A DNA stretch of 64,000 nt from Armigeres subalbatus (lineage: Eukaryota > Arthropoda > Insecta > Diptera > Culicidae): NCBI RefSeq assembly GCF_024139115.2, contig NW_026942913.1, positions 496,001-560,000 on the forward strand, read 5' to 3'. The notes beneath the pieces are model-generated. The model was not told the origin of the DNA and ran no database searches. It saw only the letters and a program-made list of their open reading frames with translations. Positions 1 to 9,632 of this stretch are shown here, one piece after another. The stretch's first letter is position 1. Each line of letters begins with the position of its first letter. The position numbers and the translations under genes are program-made.

Positions 1-600
1 AGGTCTACACGCGAAACCAATGATCTACAGGCCTGTTTTGTGAATGTAATATATCCATTGTGGTACATATGATATAATCTGCGTATCGAAAACGTTCGCG
101 GTTATCCAAGAAATACCTGAAGTGCAGGTCTACAGATCTACACGCGTAGCCAATGATCTACAGGCCTGTTTTGTAAATGCAATATACCCATTGTGGTACA
201 TATAATAAAATCTGCGTATGGAAGATCTTCACGGTTATCCACAAAATACCTGAAGTGAAGGCCTTCAGGTCTACACGCGTAACCAATGATCTACAGGCTT
301 GTATTTAAATGTTATGTACCCATTGTAGTACATATAACAGAATCTGCGTATGGAAGACGTTCGCGGTTATCCAAGAAATGCCTGAAGTGGAGGCCTTCAG
401 ATCTACATGCATAACCAATGATCTACAAGATGGTTTTGTAAATGTAAGGTCCCTTTAATATCGACTCATGGAGGTTTCACAGTAACAGAATCTGCGCATG
501 AAAGCCGTTCGCGGATATCCAAGAAATATCTGAAGTGGATCATTTCAGATCGACACGCGTAAATAACGATATAAAGGCCTGTTTTGAATATATAATGTAC
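1..600. repeat. Diverged ~133-bp tandem satellite, about 4.5 copies
   Basis: A motif beginning GATCTACACGCG recurs near 7, 134, 267, 398 and 547, each copy followed by GATCTACAGGCCTG, a GGTACATAT block and TTATCCAAGAAAT. Copies differ by many substitutions and small indels. The reverse complement matches the satellite at 1408-2412, so both arrays are one family in opposite orientation. No coding potential. Confidence 0.85.
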
Positions 601-604
601 CCAT

Positions 605-757
605 TATTTTTGCCTTTCTCATACAACAAAGTTGTACCGAAAGGCTATCATTTCACTCCAAGAACGAACTTTTTATAGAAGGCCCGGAGACCCATAGTGT
701 TATATACCAATCTACTCGACTCAACGAACTGTATGCATGTGTGTATGTGTGTGTATT
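605..757 (+). repeat. Left part of a dispersed mosquito repeat (TTTGCCTTTCTC family)
   Basis: Starts with TTTGCCTTTCTC followed by a short imperfect palindrome around a CAAAGTTG core, then an AAGGCCCGGAGACCCATAGT block and a (TG/TATG)n tract. A second copy lies at 31686-31860 with the same order of blocks. This copy is cut at about 757 by the retroposon that follows and resumes near 1260. Confidence 0.75.
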
Positions 758-1260
758 TTTTATTTTTTTTTACAAGGGTTAAAGGCCATCAAAAATCTGC
801 GCGACAGACACCTCGAGCATCCACACTATGCTCGAAGGCGAACAGGGATGGGCTCCTCCCGACCTGCTAAAAATGTGCCTCCCGGATAAACCGGGTCCCT
901 TATCCTCCTTGCCTCGATCCCCCCGGGACCACGGGATGCTGCGACTACTGCGGGGTGGGGGGTGGGGGGGGCTGTGCTCATGCACTTCTTCTAAAATTCC
1001 GGCCCCTAGCTTAGGCTAGTTCGCCGACTGGCTTGCTGAGATCCACTTCTACGTTGTCTCGATCCCTCGGCGGTCGTGCCGCAAATTTCCTCACTCGAAT
1101 CCTCCTGACTTCCCCCGGCGTCGAGGGTGGTCCACCAGTTCCGGTGAAGGAAACTTCCGCACTGATGGTGCCCCGACCGGCGGCTATCGCAGGGGACGCT
1201 TTCGCACATTGCGCCGTCTTCGTCTTCGGGTTGCAGAGGTGGTCCGACAGTTCCGGTGGT
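757..1260 (-). mobile_element. Truncated retroposon inserted in the dispersed repeat
   Basis: A poly-T tract (755-770) followed by ACAAGGG marks a poly(A) 3' end on the minus strand; the same junction occurs at 26767-26796. The body is GC-rich and encodes only a short minus-strand reading frame (stop at 1011) that I cannot assign to a family. Both sides are (TATG/TG)n sequence of the interrupted host repeat, consistent with insertion into the microsatellite. Family unknown. Confidence 0.55.
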
Positions 1261-1400
1261 GTATGTGTGTATGTGTTTGTGTATGTGTGTGTATGTGTGC
1301 ACAAAAGCTAAGAAAAACATTAGACAACTTTTCTTATAGCAATCCTTAGCCGATTTTCTCGCAACAAGTTTTATTCGATAGAAGGCAACGCCTAGTTGAT
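1260..1400 (+). repeat. Right part of the interrupted dispersed repeat
   Basis: Continues the family of 605-757: TG-rich microsatellite, then TTTTCTCGCAACAAGTTTTATTCGA, matching in order 31830-31930 (TTTGCTCGCAACAAGTTCCA). It ends against the 132-bp satellite. Confidence 0.7.
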
Positions 1401-1407
1401 CGCGTAC

Positions 1408-2412
1408 AGAGAGCATGTACCATATTTGAAACCGGAAAATTGATCTTCAGTTACACGTGTAGATCGAAAGGCCTTACTCCAGGGATTTCTTGGATGACCA
1501 AGAACATATGCAGTGAACGCATTCTGTTCTTTGTACTACAGAGAGCATGTACCATATTTGAAACCGGAAAATTGATCTTCAGTTACGCGTGTAGATCGAA
1601 AGGCCTTACTCCAGGGATTTCTTGGATGACCAAGAACATATGCAGTGAACGCATTCTGTTCTTTGTACTACAGAGAGCATGTACCATATTTGAAACCGGA
1701 AAATTGATCTTCAATTACGCGTGTAGATCGAAAGGCCTTACTCCAGGGATTTCTTGAATGACCAAGAACATATGCAGTGAACGCATTCTGTTCTTTGTAC
1801 TACAGAGAGCATGTACCATATTTGAAACCGGAAAATTGATCTTCAGTTACACGTGTAGATCGAAAGGCCTTACCCCAGGGATTTCTTGGATGACCAAGAA
1901 CATATGCAGTGAACGCATTCTGTTCTTTGTACTACAGAGAGTATGTACCATATTTGAAATCGGAAAAGTGATCTTCAGTTACACGTGTAGATCGGAGAGC
2001 TTTACTCCAGGGATTTCTTGGATGACCAAGAACATATGCAATGAACGCATTCTGTTCTTTGTACTACAGAGAGCATGTACCATATTTGAAACCAGAAAAT
2101 TGATCTTCAGTTACACGTGTAGATCGGAAGGCCTTACTCCAGGGATTTCTTGGATGACCAAGAACATATGCAGTGAACGCATTCTGTTCTTTGTACTACA
2201 GAGAGCATGTACCATATTTGAAACCGGAAAATTGATCTTCATTTACGCGTGTAGATCGAAACGCCTTACTCCAGGGATTTCTTGGATGACCAAGAACATA
2301 TGCAGTGAACGCATTCTGTTCTTTGTACCACAGAGAGCATGTACCATATTTGAAACCGGAAAATTGATCATCTACGTATTCTTTCTCTGTACCACAAGGA
2401 GCATGTACCATA
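1408..2412 (+). repeat. 132-bp satellite array, seven full copies plus a partial
   Basis: AGAGAGCATGTACCATATTT recurs at 1408, 1540, 1672, 1804, 1936, 2068, 2200 and 2332, an exact 132-bp step. The last copy is truncated and diverged. Because 132 is 44 codons and the unit lacks stops in one frame, an artificial plus-strand reading frame runs across most of the array, broken once at 1758 by a G-to-A stop. Copies are 93-98% alike by eye, far more uniform than the array at 1-600, so this one was homogenised more recently. Confidence 0.95.
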
Positions 2413-3035
2413 CTTAAAACAGGACTGCAAATCTTTGTTCCTGAGCTCAAGCCATTTCTTGGATAACTGGACGACTTATCTGTGACTTTATGCAGAATAA
2501 CGTTCGTTTCGGTCAATTTTGAAAGTCAAACTTAAAAGTTTATTTCGGTTCCAGTTAACAAAAATTTCCTATTGCAATCCCATTTCGACCGCATAAAAAT
2601 GGTTTCGATTGTGCTGCCATTCAGTTAAATGCCTCAGTCTGCACACATGCTTAACATGTACGTGGGTAGTGCTGCCAACTGATTTCTGTTATGAAATTAT
2701 TTCTCCTGTTTCAAACTTTTGGAATAGTGGAAAATTTTAGTATGAATGACGAGTGTGTATGAAAAATATTTATTTGGAAGATTTTTCTTTTATTACACTA
2801 GCGGAAAATAATTGAAAAACCCACTTTTATTGACTGCATGATGTATTATCAGATGTGTAACATAAGATTATTTCAGTTCAAACTGCCAGTTTGGCAACGC
2901 GTTTTTCGACTATAAACAAGGCGACGAAGAAAATAAATTTCAAACGCTCTAAAGTTTGAAAAACAGATCATTTGAACGCCTTCCGGTAGTTATTTTTCAA
3001 TTATTTTTCACTTGAGCAATAAACATTGCTTTTAT
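2413..3035. other. AT-rich DNA, no feature recognised
   Basis: Low-complexity AT-rich sequence with scattered stops in all frames. No RNA gene, TIR or LINE motif was recognised. Confidence 0.5.
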
Positions 3036-3225
3036 TTAGTGCGGCGTGAGAAATTTATGTGAGAGAGTGCGGTGAAAAGCAGTGAATTAAGTTGATTTTG
3101 GTGACGGTGTTGCGCGTATTCTACAGCAGTGAACGAACTGGATTTTCCTTCGTCGCACGGGTAACGTAGGAAATTGTGAAAAAGTCACTGCCGCAAAGTT
3201 AAATTTATCTGTATTTCAAGTAAGT
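3036..3225 (+). other. Possible untranslated first exon with splice donor
   Basis: A GTGAGAGAGTGCGGTGAAAA region, richer in G than its surroundings, leads to TTTCAA followed by GTAAGT, a perfect 5' splice-site consensus at 3220-3225. No long reading frame is present, so if real this is a 5' UTR exon whose coding exons lie elsewhere. No TATA box stands out. Mosquito genes often have distant non-coding first exons, but a single donor match in 2 kb is also expected by chance. Confidence 0.2.
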
Positions 3226-3369
3226 ACCACCGGAATGTAATTTAAATGAATGCAGATCGTAGTGTACACTTTTTTTTATCTCGCCAGATGGTTAGTTCAT
3301 TATTTTAGTTTACGATTCGCGAGTATTTAGTGATTTAGAATTTGATATGACGAATGCTAGCGCCATGGA

Positions 3370-3545
3370 CGAATTAGCGCATAACCCTATCCTCAACACA
3401 CAGATTCATTCGCTAATGGGTTTCCACCGCATCATTCGCTTCATCTGCTTGCCAATCACTACGAAACCAACTCCATGCTCTGCTTTTTCATCGCCGCTGT
3501 GATAGATGTTATACTTGAATGCAGTGTTGGTCGTGGGGTCCCACG
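3370..3545 (-). pseudogene. RTE-clade LINE endonuclease fragment
   Basis: Reading the minus strand from about 3545 gives a peptide containing the words FKYNIYHSGDEKAEHGVGF and VVIGKQMKRMMRWKPI, which align with the endonuclease of the RTE element at 4445-7208 (GTGFIVLGKMRQRVIGWQPI). A stop follows ISE. Only about 50 residues of the apurinic-type endonuclease domain remain. It abuts the partial TIR element that starts at 3546. Confidence 0.6.
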
Positions 3546-4344
3546 GCTTATAACAGTTTATAACAGAACAAAATAGCCAATGAATGTGTTAAGCACTTTA
3601 TTTATCAGAAAATCTGATGCGAAGTTTGAAAATAACAAAACACAAGACAAATCCTGTTGACCTATTGTAAAACAAATAGATTATTTGCACTGTAAACGGA
3701 AAAATATCGCATAGTTATAGCCCTTGCTCTTCTTCATAAGGGAGAAAATTTTCAGAATGTAAAATACGCAGTTGATAAATAACTGTACAATACTTTTTAA
3801 CAACGAAATCAAGCTGCGTCTGATTCAGATGCATATGATTTATGATATATGAATGACGAAGTTATTTTTTTTCACTACACAACTGTCTAAAAACAATGAA
3901 AATAGCTTTATCGAAAATGTTGTTCAAATATGTCTCACTTGCCTCACTCGCCTCTCACATGTATGTTAAAAGTCAAGGGCAAATGAAAATGGCAGAGTTT
4001 GGCTTTAATTAAAAAATTCAAATTATTTTCGATGTCACACAATTATTTAATTGATCAAAATATTCACTTTTCACATCGGTGATAAATTTAGAAACGACTA
4101 TTTAGTTGGAAATCCAACCAATTAAAATAAAAGTAATAGATTTTCCCGGTAGTTTAAAGTCATTATCAAGCATTAGTAAAGTGCCTAGAATGATTTTGAT
4201 TCCAAATATTTTTGTGTCGGTTGAATTTGTTTATAGTTCTGCTTCATCTTCCTATAAAATTGTTACCATTAAAAATGTTCATCAATTCATCTGCAGTCAT
4301 AATACCCACTTACCCCGTATTTTCACTTGACCCGGGGTACCTTA
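3546..4344 (-). mobile_element. Partial copy of the GGTACCCCGGGG TIR element
   Basis: The reverse complement matches the left ~790 bp of the complete element at 35445-36825: terminal AAGGTACCCCGGG-TCAAGTG, AAAATACGGGGTAAGTGGG, and, further in, the TTTTCCGTTTACAGTGCAAA and AAAGTGCTTAA blocks. One terminal repeat (4320-4344) is kept; the other end is missing, replaced by the RTE fragment at 3370-3545. Non-coding. Confidence 0.75.
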
Positions 4345-4349
4345 AATTT

Positions 4350-4444
4350 GTTCGGGAGACACTTAACGGAATGAACTCCAACAAGACACCAAAAATTTAA
4401 TTTACAAGCTACAACCAAACAATTTTTGAACTAGCTCATTCAAT
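4350..4444 (+). repeat. Left flank of a repeat interrupted by the RTE LINE
   Basis: The words ACAAGCTACAA and AGCTCATTCA match 32780-32830. The right-hand part of the same repeat (TTTCCGCCACAGTG) resumes after 7221. The RTE LINE therefore jumped into an older repeat whose relative sits at 32652-32895. Confidence 0.55.
4433..4444. repeat. Target-site duplication of RTE LINE, left copy
   Basis: AGCTCATTCAAT here is repeated exactly at 7209-7220, defining the insertion as 4445-7208. Confidence 0.85.
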
Positions 4445-4469
4445 ATTCATTTATTTATTATCAGACTAA

Positions 4470-7090
4470 GGCCGGAGTGGCCTGTGCTGCACATAAAAGT
4501 CTTCTCTATTCAGATCAGTCCATGGCTGCACTTCGCCAACCACCAGTCTGCGGAGGGTCCGCAAATCGTCCTCCACCTGATCGATTCACCTTGCCCGCTG
4601 TGCACCTCGCCTTCTTGCTCCCGTCGGATCGTTGTCGAGAACCATTTTCACCGGATTACTGTCCGACATTCTGGCTTCCTGGCCGAGCCCACCGCAGTCT
4701 TCCGATTTTCGCGGTGTAAACGATGGATGGTTCTCTCAACAGCTGATGCAACTCGTGGTTCATTCGCCTCCTCCACGTACCGTCCGCCATCTGCACCCCA
4801 CCATAGATGGTACGCAACACTTTCCTTTCAAAAACTCCCAGTGCGCGTTGGTCCTCCACGAGCATCGTCCAGGTCTCGTGCCCGTAGAGAACTACCGGTC
4901 TTATGAGCGTTTTGTAGATAGTCAGTTTGGTACGGCGGCGAACTCTATTCGATCGGAGCGTCTTACGAAGTCCAAAGTACGTACGATTTCCAGCCACTAT
5001 GCGCCTCCGAATTTCTCTGCTGGTATCGTTATCGGCGGTCACCATAGTGAGCCCAAGTATACGAATTCTTCAACCACCTCGATTTCGTCACCACCGATAG
5101 AAACTCGTGGTGGGTGGCTTACATTGACCTCTCTTGAACCTCTTCCTATCATGTACTTAGCTTCGCTTTTCAGTCTGATGTAGGCTTCCTCCATCCTCTC
5201 AAAGTTACGTGCCTTGATATCAATGTCGTCGGCGAAACCAAATAACTGGACGGACTTCGTGAAAATCGTACCACTCGTGTCAATCAATGCCCTTCGTATT
5301 ACTCCCTCCAAAGCGATGTTGAATAGCAGACACGAAAGACCATCACCTTGCCGTAACCCTCTACGCGTTTCGAAGGGACTCAAGAATGCCCCTGAAACTC
5401 GAACTACGCACATCACCCGATCCATCGTCGCCTTGATCAACCGTATCAGCTTATCCGGAAATCCGTTTTCGTGCATTAGCTGCCATAGCTGGTCCCGATC
5501 GATTGTATCATAGGAGTCGTACACGTATTACGTAAGCAATTTTTCTGGGTTTTTCGACCCCCCCTCCCCCCCTGTAAGATTTTTTTTCATACAAATGATT
5601 TTTTATTTATATGGAGCGTAAGATATTGACCGCCCCCTCTCCCCTTATAAGTGCTTACGTAATATGTGTACGGCCCCATATGCGGCTTTGAAGTCGATAA
5701 ATAGATGATGTGTGGGCACGTTGTATTCGCGGCATTTCTGCAATACCTGACGTATGGCGAACACCTGGTCTGTGGTAGAGCGTTCACCCATGAATCCCGC
5801 CTGGTACTGCCCCACAAACTCTCTTGCAATTGGTGTTAGTCGGCGGCATAGAATTTGGGAGAGTACCTTGTAGGCGGCGTTCAGCAATGTGATTGCGCGG
5901 TAGATGCTACAATCCAACTTATCGCCCTTTTTGTAGATGGGACACACGACACCTTCTATCCACTCCTGCGGCAGAACCTCATCCTCCCAAACCTTGGTAA
6001 TCACCCAGTGCAGCGCTCTAGCCAGTGCCTCACCGCCGTGTTTAAACAGCTCTCCTGGTAATTGGTCAACTCCAGGGGCTTTGTTGTTTTTCAGCCGGCC
6101 GATCTCCTCCTGGATTTCCTGGAGATTCGGAGCCGGAAGTCGCATGTCCTGCGCGCGTGCTCCTAGGTTCATTACCACACCGTCACCGTTGTCTGCCATA
6201 TCACCATTCAGGTGCACAGCCCGGGCTGTGGCACGTGGCCCTTACGTGAACGGTTCAACTTCTCATAGAACTTTCGTGCGTTATTAGTGCGTTACAGTTC
6301 CTCCGTCTCTTCACGGTCTCGATCTTCCTGCTGGCGCTTTTTCCTCCGGAAAATCGAGTTTTGTCTGTTCCGCGCCCGTTTGTATCGTGCCTCGTTCGCC
6401 CTTGTGCGGTGTTGCAGCAATCTCGCCCATGCTGCATTCTTCTCCTCAACTAACTGCTCACATTCGCCGTCATACCAGTAGTTTCTCTGATCCGGACCCA
6501 CCGTGCCTAGTGCAGCGGTTGCGGTGCTTCCAAAGGCGGATCGAATATCTCTCCAGCCATCTTCGAGAGATGCTGCGCCTAGCTGCTCTTCCGTTGGGAG
6601 TGCCACTTCCAGCTGCTGCGCGTAGTCTTGGGCTAGCCTACCGTCTTGTAGCCGCCCAATGTTTAGCCGCGGCGGACGACTCCGACGCGTGTTGATCACC
6701 GCTTCTTTCTCGTCGTCGGATCTCGCTTCGTGTGGGCAGTGCACGTTGATGATGCTATAGTTGAAGAAACGGCCTTTTATCCTCAGCTTGCACATCCTTG
6801 CGTTGATTGGCTGCCACCCAATCACGCGTTGGCGCATCTTTCCCAGCACTATGAAGCCGGTTCCCAGCTCGTTGGTAGTGCCACAGCTTTGGTAGAAGGT
6901 AGCCGCTCGATGCCCGCTTTTCCACACTTTCTGTCCTGTCCAGCAGATTTCCTGCAGCGCTACGACATCGAAGGTGCGGGGATGTAGTTCATCGTAGATT
7001 ATCCGGTTACAACCTGCGAAGTCTAGCGACTTGCAGTTCCATGTTCCAAGCTTCCAATCGTGATCCTTTATTCGTCGCCTAGGTCGTTGC
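4470..7090 (-). pseudogene. RTE ORF2: endonuclease plus reverse transcriptase, frameshifted
   Basis: Read from 7090 down. Endonuclease: LGTWNCKSL, then DVVALQEICW (catalytic Glu), then LGKMRQRVIGWQPIN and IINVHCPH, lying in shifted frames up to about 6290. Reverse transcriptase: NNKAPGVDQLPGELFKHGG, NAAYKVLSQILCRRL, QAGFMGERSTTDQVF and FIDFKAAY (6217 to about 5680). After the MITE it resumes with IDRDQLWQLMHENGF, GLRQGDGLSCLLFN and GFADDIDI, the catalytic Asp-Asp box, ending in the 3' connection region (GHETWTML, FERKVLRTIYGGVQ; to 4656). At least four frameshifts and a small deletion near 5090 (KYMIG...) make it non-functional. The role when intact was target-primed reverse transcription in the nucleus. 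Confidence 0.85.
5513..5677. mobile_element. 165-bp MITE inside the RTE reverse transcriptase
   Basis: Terminal inverted repeats: left GGAGTCGTACACGTATTACG, right ends in TAATATGTGTACGGCCCC. Flanking ATA (5510-5512 and 5678-5680) is a 3-bp TSD. Removing the element and one ATA rejoins the RT reading between FKAAY and the following Asp-rich segment, which proves a precise insertion. A second copy lies at 24450-24623. Confidence 0.9.
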
Positions 7091-7208
7091 CGATTGTATC
7101 GAGTCGTATTATCTTCGGTTTATTGGGCCTGCGCAAACCTCCTGTCTCGTCGGAGGGCCGTCGTGTCAGGGCTGTTTAGCGTCCCACCTAACACCAGGAC
7201 TTGGGACC

Positions 7209-7220
7209 AGCTCATTCAAT
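7209..7220. repeat. Target-site duplication of RTE LINE, right copy
   Basis: AGCTCATTCAAT, identical to 4433-4444. Confidence 0.85.
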
Positions 7221-7815
7221 GTATATGTTAAATTTAAAAAATATGGGCTTCGTGAAAATCACGAAAAAAAAAGTTGAGGTTTAGTCTGGCTTTCCGCCAC
7301 AGTGCAACGGGGTAGAAACTTTGAGTATGTTCTAAAACCCAAATTTGAGTATGTTCATTATTCTCAATTTTGTGTAGATCACGGTCAAATTTGGGTAAAT
7401 CAAACTTAGCTGTGGGTAAATTGTTTGCATGGAATTAGCTTTAGCTTTGACTGACTACACATATCTATGATTGACCAGAATCAGTGAAATTGCACAAAGA
7501 ATCAACTGAATGATTGACTTGGATTGTTCAAGCATTCTCAGTGTGCAAGTTTCAGTGACTCTAAAATTCAAATGATCAATAACGGCGCCGGCCACGTCCT
7601 TGTAGTCAGTTAGGAAGAAGGAAGGAATATTAGTAGGTGGTTTTTGCTATTTGAAGACCGTGTTTACCTCTGCGTCTCCACAAAAACCACAGGAAGGATT
7701 ATCAGTTAATTGGTAGGCTTCGTTGGATATGGATTCACTCTGATAAGTGCCATTCTTTATTCACAGTGATTTTACCTAGCCATGAATCGGGCGCGAAAAG
7801 TAGTACAAACTAACT
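7221..7815. other. Remainder of the interrupted repeat, then unassigned DNA
   Basis: 7221-7310 carries TTTCCGCCACAGTG, the counterpart of the TIR at 32652-32895. From 7310 there is AT-rich DNA with several copies of AATTTGGGT/AATTTGAGT words. No gene seen. Confidence 0.4.
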
Positions 7816-7819
7816 ACCG

Positions 7820-8105
7820 GCCTACCGGGCGCGCAATGCAGAACACAATATTTCGACCGATCGCGCGATCGTCGTTCTGCTGTCCGAAACAAGAGAAATC
7901 TCGCACTGACCTGATTTTTATTACCGGCCGCGCAAAGCAGAACACAATATTTCGTCCGATCGCGCCATCGTTCTGCTGTCCGAATCAAGAGAAATCTCGC
8001 ACTGAACTGATTTTTATTACCGGCCGCGCAAAGCAGAACACAATATTTCGGCCGATCGCGCCATCGTTCTGCTGTCCGAAACAAGAGAAATCTCGCACTG
8101 AACTC
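7820..8105. repeat. Three tandem copies of a 96-99-bp unit
   Basis: GCAGAACACAATATTTCG recurs near 7838, 7937 and 8033, each followed by CCGATCGCGCCATCGTTCTG and AGAGAAATCTCGCACTGA. The unit contains short palindromes (CGATCGCGCGATCG, GAGAAATCTC). The reading frame across it is a tandem-repeat by-product on both strands. Confidence 0.85.
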
Positions 8106-8400
8106 GGTAAATTGTTTGCATGGAATTAAAGACAAACTATCTAGTGCTAGAAAAGTCATTTCACTCATATTTGGGTTATTGGCCCAAAGTACGGTTTTGT
8201 GTGAAAACAACCCATTTTTGGGTAGTTTTGGTTTTCTGTGTACAAGAAAAGATCTCCACGAACTTTTTTTCAAATAGACGTAATGGATTCTTAGCTCGAT
8301 TTTTAGAACGGTGTTTATACTCTCAATGTACCCAACAGTAAGAACAGATTGCGATCTATCTGGTAGTAACGTCGGTCGAATGGAATATGCTGAACCGACA
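8106..8400 (+). repeat. Dispersed repeat, copy 1 (flanks the protease)
   Basis: Shares long runs with 10985-11250, for example TTTGGGTTATTG, AGTACGGTTTTG, GGTAGTTTTGGTTTTCTGTG and AATGTACCCAACAG, in the same orientation. The two copies lie 2.9 kb apart on either side of the serine protease pseudogene. Confidence 0.75.
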
Positions 8401-8552
8401 GAGTATGAGTCGTCTCAAATTTCAAGGTCAAATACAATCAAGCCTATTTAAGAAAATCGGTCTAGTCAGTAGTTCAAAAGTAACGGCTTAAAACAAAATT
8501 TTTCTCGACTTCCCTGGGCATAACAGAATCATCACGTCTTTGCCTCATGATA

Positions 8553-8769
8553 TATACTCAATCCAGTAGAAACCCGAAATTGGGTGCTAGCGAAGTTGGA
8601 TTTTTCTCGCAATCCGTACGTTAAACCTAACTTCGGAAGTGGTGCGCTGAATAGCGCTTCGCGATATGAAAACAGCGCACCACTTCCGAAGTTAGGTTTA
8701 ACGTACGGATTGTGAGAAAAATCCAACTTCGCTAGCACCCAATTCCGGTTTTCAACTGGATTGAGAATA
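8553..8769. mobile_element. Foldback (long hairpin) MITE
   Basis: Arms of about 95 bp are near-perfect reverse complements: left TATACTCAATCCAGT...GGGTGCTAGCGAAGTTGG...AACTTCGGAAGTGGTGCGCTG, right the inverse, ending ACTGGATTGAGAATA. The loop is only about 25 bp around TAGCGCTTCGCGATATG. A diverged relative with the same internal words lies at 26545-26766. Non-coding. Confidence 0.9.
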
Positions 8770-8789
8770 TAAATTCAAAAAGGTAGCTT

Positions 8790-8900
8790 GTCTTAGAATC
8801 CTCGCAGTTAATAACTGCTAAAATGGTAAATAAACACTAAGCTGCAAGGCGGCAATTTTCCAATGGAAGATGCAATGGCAATTTGAAGAAGAATATTGGT
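8790..8900 (+). repeat. Degraded SINE-like copy, opposite to 11255
   Basis: CGCAGTTAATAACTG, AACACTAAGCTGCAAGGCGGC and GATGCAATGGCAATT are the reverse complement of the SINE body at 11255-11360. The tRNA-like end is missing. Confidence 0.6.
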
Positions 8901-9565
8901 AAAAAGTGCACTTGGCGATGGACTTGCACTTCACTATTTCCTATTATGTCGGAGGGTCGGACTATTTCCTATCATGTACATATGTGCTTCGATGAATCCT
9001 TAACGACTATTTGAGCACTGTAACTATATCGATATTACACACGATTTTCCCACAGTAAATTTTGCACTTGTACAATCACCCGTCCATTTGAATTCTGGAA
9101 ACGTCAATTTGCACAAACTTATTTTCATCACAGATGGCTTCAGTGCTAGTTGGATAACAATTGATTGCGACTTTTGCCATTATTGCCGTGATTGGAGGTG
9201 CTCTGTGCATTCGAAATGATTGCAGTTACTTTGCCTGTCCTTACTAAACTAATGGATCTTGGCCTACGAGCGACCTAGTCTTGATTTCTAAAAGCTATTT
9301 CAAAATGTGATATAACTGAATGCTTAACTTTAACCCAGCTACATGTAGCGTCATGATTTTACATAATTTCGTACTCACCGAAAGCACCAGTATCAGTCCT
9401 ACTTAGGATTCCCCAGAAATTGGAAGATAATCCACTACCGGATAGATTTGAAAGATGACATCAGCTCGCATGGATGTATTTGTCATTCGCAGTACATATC
9501 TAATCTTAATTTAGGAAACCGTATTACATACAATGTACTTATGTCTGTGTCGCCTTAGCTTGACG
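8901..9565. other. No feature recognised upstream of the protease
   Basis: AT-rich DNA with one short direct repeat (CTATTTCCTAT, 8933 and 8964). No open frame of note. Confidence 0.4.
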
Positions 9566-9567
9566 AG

Positions 9568-9586
9568 AATGAGTATAAATATAAAT
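9568..9586 (+). promoter_or_regulatory. Probable TATA box of the protease
   Basis: GTATAAATATAAATTC lies about 60 bp before the chosen ATG at 9633, a typical spacing for a short insect 5' leader. No initiator was assigned with confidence. Confidence 0.5.
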
Positions 9587-9632
9587 TCGGTTAAAAAAAT
9601 GTAAGTACCATTTGACAGTAGACTTGAGTGAG

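Larger units (their letters stand above)
4445..7208 (-). mobile_element. RTE-clade non-LTR retrotransposon, near full length but decayed
   Basis: Bounded by a 12-bp TSD. The 3' end (left side) finishes in a TTATTTATTATC microsatellite instead of poly(A), as RTE elements do. The same 3' end recurs at 52076 and inside the 24-bp array at 46838. It carries an endonuclease followed by a reverse transcriptase, with no RNase H. A 165-bp MITE interrupts the RT region. The elements it most resembles are mosquito RTE (JAM1-like) copies and the craniofacial development protein 2-like sequences that derive from RTE; the family name is from memory and not verified. Confidence 0.85.

Noticed and set aside
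1011..1304. Minus-strand frame with a Thr/His/Tyr-rich start (MCTHTHTYTNTYTH)
   Set aside because: The start is the TG microsatellite of the dispersed repeat read in reverse; the rest is retroposon sequence without a recognisable domain.
4477..5183. Plus-strand frames of 140-183 codons
   Set aside because: They are antisense to the RTE reverse transcriptase, with no domain of their own.
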